From NCBI RefSeq assembly GCF_964275005.1, contig NC_092695.1, forward strand, positions 12,911,697 to 12,975,696: a DNA stretch of 64,000 bases. Reading direction: 5' to 3'. The notes beneath the pieces were generated by a model. The model made no database searches, was not told the DNA's origin, and was given only the letters and a program-made list of their open reading frames with translations. This stretch comes from Diadema setosum. Its lineage: Eukaryota; Echinodermata; Echinoidea; Diadematoida; Diadematidae. Positions 12,523 to 22,254 of this stretch are shown one piece after another. A program made the translations under genes and the position numbers. Numbering within the stretch: the stretch's first letter is position 1; the number at the start of each line of letters is the position of its first letter.

Positions 12523-12553
<31 letters not shown>

Positions 12554-12626
12554 TATAGATAGTTGTTGTTGTTTTTTTTTTTTCCAAGCAAGTTAGAAGT
12601 AGGCCCGTCGGAGTCAAGGAATGCGG
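12488..12626. repeat. Inverted repeat hairpin with 20-bp arms
   Basis: TTGACTCCGACGGGCCTACT at the left returns as AGTAGGCCCGTCGGAGTCAA at the right. Between them are a polyA run, (AT)n and a polyT run. It sits directly before the LINE 3' end at 12627. Confidence 0.8.
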
Positions 12627-12966
12627 TCAGGCCAAGACCCAACCCGGCTGTCTGTCCCTAGGACTCTCACTCGGACAGGAGACAGATCCTTCTCAGCAGC
12701 TGCCCCACGCCTATGGAATCAGCTCCCTCAAAGTATCAGGGAATCACCATCTCTGTCAGTTTTCCAGAAGTCGTTGAAGACTTTCCTTTTCAATAACTGA
12801 TTGATTCATTATGTACCTTGTTTTCTTTCTCTCCTTGTTTGTTGTATTTTTTTCCTATCTTTCTTTTCTCCTACCTCCCGAGTGAAAGATGGATTTGTGA
12901 AGCGCTGTGATACATTTGTACTATTTGTAAGAGCGCTATAGAAATACTAATATTGTATTGTATTGT
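12627..12966 (+). pseudogene. L2/CR1-type LINE 3' end
   Basis: Encodes GDRSFSAAAPRLWNQLPQSI and then a tail ending FQKSLKTFLFNN and a stop at about 12797, the characteristic C-terminus of L2/CR1 LINEs. It is followed by a short 3' UTR (GCGCTATAGAAATACTAATA) and TATTG repeats. The rest of the element is absent (5' truncation). Confidence 0.85.
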
Positions 12967-13144
12967 AGAAAAAGAGAAACGGAGATAATTCTGTAAAGTC
13001 ATTTAAATTAGTCTTTGCATGACATAATCTCCACAGTACAATGCTTATTAATCTCAACACAGAATTACATCTGATATTCTTGAATAAGGCATTTTGCAGT
13101 ATTTTCAAGTCAATAGATATTTGAATTACTTTGTTATGTGACAT

Positions 13145-13330
13145 TTGAGTTACCTATGACCGACGTGATACTTTCATTGACCTGAGATGACGAAAGAATT
13201 TCTATTGTGTGAATATTTGACTATAGGCTATGGACTTCTCATGTACATTGTACCTATAATGATCAATTGAAAGTGAACATTTGATTTCCCTAATGAAATT
13301 TGAATTACTATTATACTTGCTTCGATATAG
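13145..13330 (+). repeat. Partial duplicate of the BRICHOS gene's upstream region (block A')
   Basis: Aligns with 14000-14190. Shared pattern: GAGTTACCTATGA, GACCTGAGATGACG(A/C)AAGAAT, TTGTGTGAATATTTGA, TGATTTCCCTA. Together with 11440-11665 it is the remnant of a second copy of the roughly 400-bp upstream block. Confidence 0.75.
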
Positions 13331-14199
13331 CATTTGACTTATAAACCTATAATACATGTTCTAATGTGTTCACAACACCATACATCAAATGCCAGACTGC
13401 GGTGGAAAGAACTATGCAATTCATTGAAATCTTTCCATAAATGCACACCTACAAAAAAAAAAAAAAAAAATGTAAATCTTATGATACGGCTTCCATCGTA
13501 TATTTCATAGTTTATAAGAATAGACAAAAAAAATATCCGGCTTGGGGTTATTCACTTACTTTGTCGGAAAAAACCCAACAACCAACAACAACAACAAACC
13601 CAACACACAGGAAATCACTCTACTTGAGAATGATTCTTAACTCTTTTGCATCATCCTACGGGGGAAAAAAAAAAGTATTTTGTTACAGTTTTGTTGCAGT
13701 TCATAAGTTCTTACCTGTCATTTTACTGCAAAATTCTTTTTCAAGTTTCAGTTTTCTAAATAATGTATCATCACTCGTTCGTATTCCCTGATACAAAAAC
13801 AAACAAACAGAGTTCTTCATAAAAAGTAAACAAAGATGAGTGAGACTTATTCGTTTCTAGAAAGCCATGAAAAATCATCTCTGAATGATAATGTCATTGT
13901 CTTCGCCTGATATGCTTATCAGGATCTTATATTCTTGAGTTAAGATATCTTTGCTGTGTTTTGGAATCAACTAATAACTAATAAATTACTTATGTGATAT
14001 CTGAATTACCTATGATTGAAATGTGCTCACTGAGCTGAGATGACGCAAGAATTCCCATTGTATGGATATTTGATTTGGCTACGGACATCTTATTCACCTT
14101 GTAGAATTTTGGTTTTGCTGAGTGGACATCAGGTCTTGATTTCCCTATTGACATTTGAATTACCTAATGTGACACTTGCTCTGATATTGCGGATATTAA

Positions 14200-14209
14200 G
14201 GGGCTTTCC
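14200..14209 (+). promoter_or_regulatory. kappaB-like site GGGGCTTTCC
   Basis: Fits the NF-kappaB consensus GGGRNNYYCC and lies about 535 bp upstream of the predicted start of transcription of the BRICHOS gene. The duplicated block at 11440 keeps a matching site. A single ten-base match can occur by chance. Confidence 0.35.
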
Positions 14210-14530
14210 CTTCAAGTCCTACGAACTGTTTGTTACCCTGAATCCTGGTGAAGAAAACCTCAATATCTTAGAGCCATTGCCCTGACGAGATATCAATAAA
14301 CAACGAAGAGGATTTAAAAACCCTCACTTTCAAAGGTAGAGAACATTGACCTATCGCATCATGTGCGTCATCGGTACCTGTGCTTCACTGTTGTTAAAGC
14401 CAAATGACTACGATTATTAGGCAATTTCAGGAAGTAAGCCTAACAGGTAAAGGGGATTCGCGTTTTTGTTGTTCTTTCCTTGGTCACCATAAAGCAGAAA
14501 TGCACGAGTACAAATTGAACTTGGATGGGC

Positions 14531-14700
14531 GGTCCTTTGATTTGGTTCCAACCAATCAGAGAGTGAGGATTTTGAGCGAAATTAGAGATCATATTGAACC
14601 AAAGCCAGATTTAGATGAGCGCTCCGTTGATTTGGCTCCAGCCAATCAGAGCATGAGGATTTTGAGTGAAAGTTGAGATCTTACTAAAGCCACGCCCAAG
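14531..14700 (+). promoter_or_regulatory. Two tandem promoter units, each with a CCAAT box
   Basis: Two copies of a roughly 90-bp unit, GATTTGGYTCCARCCAATCA and onward, each carrying CCAATCAGA (14552-14560 and 14642-14650), followed by GAGGATTTTGAG. CCACGCCC (KLF/Sp-like) follows the second unit at about 14691. They sit 60-180 bp upstream of the TATA box at 14709. Confidence 0.65.
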
Positions 14701-14708
14701 CGTTTCGT

Positions 14709-14716
14709 TATAAATC
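14709..14716 (+). promoter_or_regulatory. TATA box (TATAAATC) of the BRICHOS gene
   Basis: TATAAATC lies about 28 bp before TCATCAG, a good initiator match at about 14738. That leaves a 5' UTR of about 80 nt before the ATG at 14819. Confidence 0.65.
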
Positions 14717-14818
14717 GTGTGAACTTGAAGTGTCGTTTCATCAGGCAACTGAACGGTGAGCAACCAACTCCTTCAACACTGTCGACCTTGAAACTTCTTT
14801 CAACTATACGATTTCACC

Positions 14819-17800
14819 ATGGAGAAATCAGGATCACAGGTGAGCTTTCTAGACTGATAATATCACAAAAATGATTTTACAGCATAATTCGCACTTTTAT
14901 GTGTGTGTGTGTGTGTTTTGTTTTAAAAAATTAAATTACTCAACTTGTGGACCCCAGTTGGATGCAGAACGATTTATCAAGCTATTACACAAACTTTTCC
15001 GTATAAACAATGCATAGTGCAGTGCGGTCTCATTGCAATCTTTCAAGAAATATACAATTCCCCTAAAACAAACAGCACTATAGAATGTTCAATTCCTCGC
15101 AACTGTTCCAGAAAGTCAGCAATGAAGTACCAGATTTATATACAGTGGTATCCTCGGCAATGAACATAATATTATTGTCATGATATCATGATCAACGTTG
15201 ATATTCATTTATCTAAGATCTTCGCACAGTTAAAATGATGGTACAGTTAAGTGAGACCCACCATTTATTAGGATTGCTTTGCTTTTGCATTTCTAAGCCA
15301 TTTCAAAAACAATTTTTATAGAGTAAACTTCGATTTCCTCTTAGAATTATAAGCTCTTTAACATTTCATCTCAAGTCGTTTCTCAATATCTCGTAAAAAG
15401 TTAAGAGCTGAATCACGTCACGTCACGTCAACAAATACTATACAATCACTTTGATATCTCCGGAGTTCATTTCTGTTTATTCAAACACCTCAAAACTAAC
15501 TATCGACATCTTCCATGTCTTCTCTGGCCTATTGTTAGTGCGACAACTCCTCGTCTCTGCCAGCGTACTCCGAGATGGGGGCAGATACGGCGTCACCAAG
15601 AGCCTCGCGATTCGCCTTCTGGAGGATCCCCTGTACCGCTGTTCTCATAACAGCTCTGCTTGTAGCCGGTGCCATCACAATCGCTGCAGTGGTTCACCAG
15701 GGGAGTGCTCAGTGTCAGGAACCAGCCAAAAGTGGTCGCCTAAATGGGGCACGCGATCAAGTCCTCGATCATGATGCAGTGAGTGCAAAGAAACTTCACA
15801 TACTTTATATAGATTCCATGATGATAATGTTAGATATTATGGTCATGGTGAAAATGGTGATCATGATTTTTCAAAAATTTCGTAGCATTAATTTAACTTT
15901 AAAATTATTTTATGTTTGCATGAATAGGCCTTAATAGAATTTGAAAACTTCCACTCTGCATGCAGGTAATCATATTAAATCATCGATGGCATGAAAGTTC
16001 TACAATGCAGATTACATATCCATACAAACGCTTTCACGGAGACTAAGAAAGCTTAAAAGACAAAATAGATATAATAGTGTGACTATTACGACTATTTTTC
16101 TCCGAAATGAAGAGAATATCTACTCAGAAATTAACCCCAAAATTAATCAATTATGAACTTCATTTTTATCTGATCAAACCGTATCACTTGGTTGATTTTC
16201 ATGCTGTGGTAAGAGGATCGTTATACAGAAACAGTTATAATATTGTGATGTAGGCTGACTTCTTAATAATTCATACGCTGAAATTGTGCCTCTCAGTCCT
16301 CTGTGTAACATTGTATCTGTTCATGCGTTTCACATGAGACTGACTTTTGACAGGTATTGGCTGAACCTCTTAATAATAATCATGCCCAAACACAAGTCAC
16401 TACGTCATAATACGACTCATCCGAAGAGTTAGTTAAGGCCGTTTAAACTGATCACGTGATTTGCAGGTTAGGCACTTGGAGCTGAGGGGCGGAAACGGGG
16501 AGTCTGCCTCCGAAACCGTGACCTACAACAGCGTCCTCAACACTGTTCTCATCAACGCTCCTGGTAACTTCAGCGATGGCTCGCCAGCGACGATCGCGAT
16601 CGACTTCGATCGGGTGAGCTTGATTTCAGGTTGCTTCCTCTAGAGTTACATTATTTTTCTTGATGTGCAATAACAACATGATGAAGTACATATTACATAA
16701 TACAGAGCGTGTCAAAAAAAAAGAAGAAGAAGAAGGTAATCTAAATTTGGAGGGCTACCGTTTCATAATAATTGTCAGCTATGGAGAGTGCAATGTTGGT
16801 TGTAAGGAATGAAGAACTCTTCCTCTTTCCATTGATACCTAATTATGTTGATAAAGTTTAATTCATGTATGACTGAGAACATGAACTTGAAAGACAGCAA
16901 TGCCCCTGTGCACTTTCAAGCACCTCCACGCACATTCACCACCATCACACATCAGAGTTTAGTTTCCCCTGCTATCTTCGCAGCAGAATTTGTATTGTTA
17001 CGAATTTTAATACGTTCCTACCTTTTCCTCGGGCCGGCCATCTTTTCAAGCAATGCTTACAATGGCGGCCCTCTGCATTATCGCTTCTTAAATGTAATAT
17101 TGTTATTGTAATCCCTGCTGCATAGACATGCATACTGTAATATTATATCATTAATTTCCTTTTATATCGTTGTTTATGCAAGTCAAACGACTCTGTTTCA
17201 AATATACTTTGTATGTTTCCCATGTTCATGATTATGTAATTTATGTATATATTGATTTGCAGAAAATAAAGTATCTATCAAACAAACAAACAAACAAAAT
17301 CGCATTTTTTCCAAGTTTGAGTGTTATCGTGAAGGAACAATTAATGTCCCACTGAAGTGATAGGATCTGTCAATGACGTTTAACAATCTGGCGCACAGTC
17401 TAAGGTGAAATAGTCGAACAGTTTTCTGTTTAAAAACAAACAAACGATTTTTGCACATTATCCGCAATCACGGGGGGGGGGGGAGGAAGGGTGCAAAATG
17501 ATTGTTTTTCCCCAACATTTTCTATGAGTGGGAGGGCAAGGGGCATCGACATCCCCTAATAACTAAGTAATTCACCATGTTGTAGGAAATGGCTATAAGT
17601 TCGTCCTTTGGTTTTGGGTCTTTTAGTTGTTTGTTGTTGTTTTTTTTATTTTGTTGTTGACGCATCCCTCATGGAGTTCCTTTGTACTTTTCAACCATAT
17701 CATTATTGCTTCTATGAATCCCTCTGGCAGAATGTGGTGTTTATGAATATCCATGATCAGAACACGTGCGTGGCTTTCGCCCTTGAAGACAAACTGGCAC

Positions 17801-18613
17801 AGATGGCAGAGAACTTCACCAGGAACAAGGAGCATAATCAGGTATTATTGAAAAGTTTATGTATGCTATTGTGTATGTCCATGTGTTTGCATGTTTACAT
17901 ACATTTTTACATTACATATTTACATACATTGTATTATATATATATATATATATATAATTATATATATGCATACATATATTATATATGTATATATATATTG
18001 CATAATATACAATATAATATAAAATGTTAGCGTGCTTGTTAGTGTGTGTGTGTAAAGTAATTCAACTGAAGATGCTCATCACGTGGTTACGTGAAGTGGG
18101 GTTATGACTACTCACAGTTTTGAAACTCAATCAGTGTTTGACGTATAGGTTGAAAAAGGAGATCCAACTTGACCTTCTGTTTTATAGTAGGAGAATCTGT
18201 CATATTCCAAGTACCTTTTGATCCGTTGGCCCCTCAAAACAAGCGCTGTCTCCATTGTACATGCCTGCTTCTATTTCCATGAACCGCTTAGTTGGTGTCG
18301 ATTTCAGTTTATAGAGCCGATTTAACGGACTACTTTGATTTTTCCCCCTTGCATTGACCATTTTGTTCAGGTCATCGACTTGGTCTCGGACAAGATGGAG
18401 ACGGAGAATTACCGTGTCTCAGGAACAATCCCGGAGGGCTACGTCCAGGCCGCAAACGGGCCTATCATCCGAGGGATGTGCAGCGGTCGAACGTCTCAGT
18501 GGCTGGAGGTGGAGACCGATGGCGCGATGCCAGGAAGGCAGAGACGCGACCGCACTTACGTCTGCGTAAAAGTGCTTGGCATCAAATATTGCTACTGGCG
18601 GTGGTACGGATAA
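14819..18613 (+). CDS. BRICHOS-domain type II membrane proprotein with C-terminal hairpin peptide (arenicin-like precursor)
   Basis: Five phase-0 exons: 14819-14839, 15575-15778, 16467-16613, 17731-17841 and 18371-18613, giving 241 codons. Residues 1-24 are short and cytosolic, and 25-47 (IPCTAVLITALLVAGAITIA and on) form one membrane segment. After a linker comes a BRICHOS domain of about 80-200, with AIDF Asp121, Cys137 and Cys198. The Asp-to-Cys gap (16) and Cys-to-Cys gap (61) match chondromodulin/tenomodulin BRICHOS. Two N-glycosylation sequons (NFS, NFT) are lumenal. RQRR at 217-220 is a furin-type site, followed by residues 221-241 containing YVCVKVLGIKYCYWRWYG. In annelids, BRICHOS precursors release beta-hairpin antimicrobial peptides (arenicin, alvinellacin, nicomicin, capitellacin) from exactly this position. 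Net charge of the released peptide is about +3, and its terminal Gly could be an amidation donor. Exon 2 could alternatively supply the start Met (15575). Family confident; antimicrobial role inferred. Confidence 0.85.
15240..15412. mobile_element. Half copy of the 390-bp inverted-repeat family
   Basis: Resembles the right half of 19351-19740: ACCATTTATTAGGATTGCTT, GATTTCCTCTTAGAATT, CTCTTTAACATTTCAT. It lies in intron 1 of the BRICHOS gene. Confidence 0.5.
17936..18026. repeat. (TA)n-rich microsatellite
   Basis: Alternating TA with scattered C/G in intron 4 of the BRICHOS gene. Confidence 0.85.
18551..18610 (+). other. Predicted mature cationic beta-hairpin peptide
   Basis: Follows the RQRR site. 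Cys226 and Cys235 flank eight residues, VKVLGIKY, that pair symmetrically (V-Y, K-K, V-I) around a Leu-Gly two-residue turn, so one disulfide would staple a hairpin. An aromatic, basic tail YWRWYG follows. This is sequence reasoning only. Confidence 0.65.
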
Positions 18614-18666
18614 GACGGTCTCATTCGCTCGTATTACTCTGCTGTCTCAAATTGTAAAGTCTGTTA

Positions 18667-18672
18667 ATTAAA
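18667..18672 (+). terminator. Polyadenylation signal ATTAAA
   Basis: ATTAAA 54 bases after the BRICHOS stop codon, followed by a GT-rich stretch. It implies a very short 3' UTR. Confidence 0.6.
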
Positions 18673-19350
18673 GTTCATGATTGTGTGCCCCTTTTGGCAA
18701 CCCTGAAAATCAGTTTACCTTCATAAGCTGGTATATTGTATAGAGGTAATTAAGAACTTTCCTCAGAATGATAAAACTGGAAATTTCTCTATGATGGAGG
18801 GGAAAAAATAGATTTCCATCGAAATTATTTGGACCCCGAAAAATTCAAAAATCCTTGGTTCGAAAGGAAAGCGTATTTTTGAGTGATATGTGGTTATTTT
18901 TCATTTGTTTCCCAAATGACTCCGAAGTGAATGATCGTAAGATTTCATTAAAGATGTTATAGGAGACATGTTAAGTATTCTCTAAAACATGTAGACATTC
19001 ATGCCGTTTGGAAAATGGATGCACGACTCTTTAGTGAGAATGAAATTCACCGGAAACTGAAGATTTAGAAAGATCTGATTTGTCGATTTATCCTGATAGA
19101 CCCTTCTTTGTTTATTTGCTTTTTGTTTCCATAAACACAGAGAGAGGATGTACACGATCGAAATACTACAAATCTTACTGAGTTGTATAGTGTATACCAC
19201 TACTACTTCTATATCTATATGAATGATACTATATAATATTACATATAGACTTTGTACGATGTTCCTCTAGGAAAAGGCTTTGTTATCAGTACTCGTAGAT
19301 ACTAATACATAAAGTATACGGCAATTGTTATTGCACTTTCACGTTTCGCT

Positions 19351-19740
19351 TTTAAAGGGGTCGTATAGTTTTGGTTGAGACCTAATTTCAGATTTCTAAC
19401 ATTTTTTGGTGAGATGATGAGAAACCTCTTATGAAATATGAAAGAGCATGTAATTCCATGAGGAATTCAACGTTTATATGATGAAAATTGGTTTTGAAAT
19501 GGCTGAGATATCCAAAACAGAGTGATTCTGATAAGTGTGGGACCAACACTTTATTACGATAGCTTTGTTTTACTTTGTTTTTGGATGTTTCAGACATTCT
19601 AAACCCGATTTTCATCAAATAATCTTTGAATTCCTCTTAAAATGGGATGCTCTATACTATTTCATATGTGTTTTCTTGGTATCTCACAAAAGCTAAAAGC
19701 CCAATTCTCATCTCCACCAATACTGTACCATCCCTTTAAA
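19351..19740. mobile_element. Inverted-repeat MITE, 390-bp family, copy 1
   Basis: Left end TTAAAGGGGTCGTATAGTTT and right end AATACTGTACCATCCCTTTA are inverted repeats, and the arms continue inward almost to the centre. Related copies lie at 58153-58530 (very similar) and 37692-38078 (diverged). Confidence 0.85.
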
Positions 19741-20550
19741 ATGGCAAAACTACGATTGGTAAGATAGGACTGGTATAGTAAAAGTGGTTTATGATGTCAG
19801 TTGTATAACCTTTGCTCTGTTCATTTGCCAATGCTTTCGATGTTAACTCTGTACCAAAATCGGCAGAAGATGTACAAATGAGACAATTGATTTCGATATA
19901 AATCCCTGAACTAAGATAGTTGTGTCTGTTGGTAGTGCTATTAAGTGTAGATTTGTGTGCAGGCACATTGTTGAAATCCAATGTTTGAAGTTTTCGTCAA
20001 ATAGTACTTAAAGGTTTCATATAAGTTCCAGATATAACAGCTAAGTAAAATAAATTGGTCGGTAGCTTGTGCTACAGAATCACTTTATTGGAAGCCATAT
20101 TCATAAACACGATTTACCAACACTGTCCAACATTTCAATCGAATCCTTTACTATAGAGTGGCAAAGTAGGTAAGTTAGTGCTGAGTTTAGCTTGTTATGT
20201 TCCTCTGTTTCTGCTGAAATTAACCGGAGTATTGATTAATGCGCCACGTGGCACTGATTACCACGAAATAATTTAAAAGAAAGTATTTTGAGAATGTAGT
20301 GTCCCGAATAAATACACAATGACTCGATCTAAAGTGCCGCATTTGTGTCGTATACAGTATTGTATCCGTAATACTTATTCGTAACATCTTGCACATGACG
20401 AGCCGTCGACGGGATTTCAGAACGAATTCGTTTTCTTGAAAGGATCGTATTACAGCAAGTACAATACCCATACAACTCATCTGGCAACCAGTGCGGACAT
20501 TAATATTCTCGACAGAGGACAGCGACCCCTCGATTTTCGACGATACAGGT

Positions 20551-20646
20551 TTACGGGGGGGGGGGGGGGGGTCCAGGAATTCCGTGTAAAGGGAGGGCGC
20601 AAAAACAACAACAACAACAACAACAACAACCCAAACCCCCCCCCCC

Positions 20647-20674
<28 letters not shown>
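20551..20674. repeat. Cluster of homopolymer and (AAC)n runs
   Basis: A G run, then (AAC)n at about 20602-20632, a C run and a run of about 28 A. Long frames across this stretch are low-complexity artefacts. Confidence 0.9.
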
Positions 20675-20679
<5 letters not shown>

Positions 20680-22254
20680 TGCCACTTCCGTACGCCGCTC
20701 CCGGATCCGATACAACCCGATACAATGGATGAAGTAAAAGTCACATTCAATGACTACTTGGACGTAACCGTTGCACTCTTGCCTATCTATAAGTATACGT
20801 GCATACGAAATCAAATGCTTAGTTGCGAAAATCGCTTGCTTAAAAATGAAAGTGCTTAAAAGCGAGCCCATCATGCATCGCACTTATTTGAATGCACAAA
20901 CTTAGAATTCCATGCCCAAACACGAAATTGAATGCTCACAACCGAATTTGAACTTATAACCACTAACAATTTGGGTGCCTAAAACGAATTTGAAAGCATT
21001 AGACATGAAATCGTTTGACCAAAGTCACTTCACCGCTTCAAACATACGAATGTGAACGCATATAAAATAAATATAAATAACATTCTTACGAAAATTGCCC
21101 TGGAAAACCTAAAGTAAAGTCAGACAAAATAGAGAGAAAAGTTAATGCAATTTCGATGTTTCATGTTTTGTTACTAAAGAGTAACAGTAACTGTAAGTTC
21201 TATAATGATCACGTATCCAAACGATCTGAGACGAGTTGAGAATTAAATCATTTTTGAACCTGTAAATTGCACTTTGGAGAAGCGACATTTTTGGACCCAT
21301 GAATATATCACACGCGATGAACATAATGATTGATAAGAGAAACTAAACATTAACTTATTTAAACTCAAAGTAGGTTTGCTACATTTGATTTGATTTGATT
21401 TGATGAGTGATTTTCTGCCTTTTTCCAAATCACACATAACAAAGAATACACATATTTTAGAAATTAACGTTACACGACATTTAAGCAAGCATATACTGTC
21501 TTGCAAATTAATTCAAGGTACATATACACACACACACACTATGAACATGACAGTATTCGATGTATAAGACGTGTAGCATATCATTCACAAAAAAAAAAGT
21601 TCGGAGGCGAATCGTTAAATCAACACTTGTAGAGTATGTAAATAATAATTGATTATTCATTCGGAGTATATCACGTCGTTTCATTAAACGAATTTTAGAA
21701 AAAAAGAATATAACAGGGGGGATTTGAATAAATTGATTTTTAAAATTCAATACTTTTTTTTTTTTTGGTTATTATAATAACAGAAAAGCAGGAGACCGCG
21801 ATCATAAGCAGCAGCTTGACATGGATCGAGGCCTCGGGGTAAAATTCGAGACTTAAAATCGAGTTACATATCTGTATAACGGACGTGTCTACAAAAATAG
21901 AATCAATAGTCAAATCCAAAATATTGTAATAATTTATGAAATCAAAAGTAAAGGGGGAATTCAAAATAGTTTTCATTTATTTGTTATCAATAGGCATATT
22001 TACCATAATACTGTGCTGAGGTGAGTGCTGTGCTGAGCTGTGCATGCGATGAAATACAATTTTGTTAATTTAATGTTTGGGTATATATACCTGATTAAAT
22101 TGATTTTGGTTTATTCTTTGTGTCACATGTATGTCTTCTACATACTTCTGTATACAATATCAACAATTTTGATGCGCAGCAAAGTACTAAAACTAATACT
22201 ATATCAATATAAACTGTTTGTGAGTGAACGTAAAAAAAAAAAACCCAAAACTTC

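Larger units (their letters stand above)
18700..22250. other. Intergenic region
   Basis: Besides the MITE at 19351 and the low-complexity cluster at 20551, there is a (TTTGA)n run near 21380. Around 20780-21060 is AT-rich DNA with loose repetition of AACGAATTTGAA-like words. I see no gene. Confidence 0.6.

Noticed and set aside
20220-20750. Long open frames on both strands
   Set aside because: They run through polyG, (AAC)n, polyC and polyA tracts. Low-complexity artefacts.
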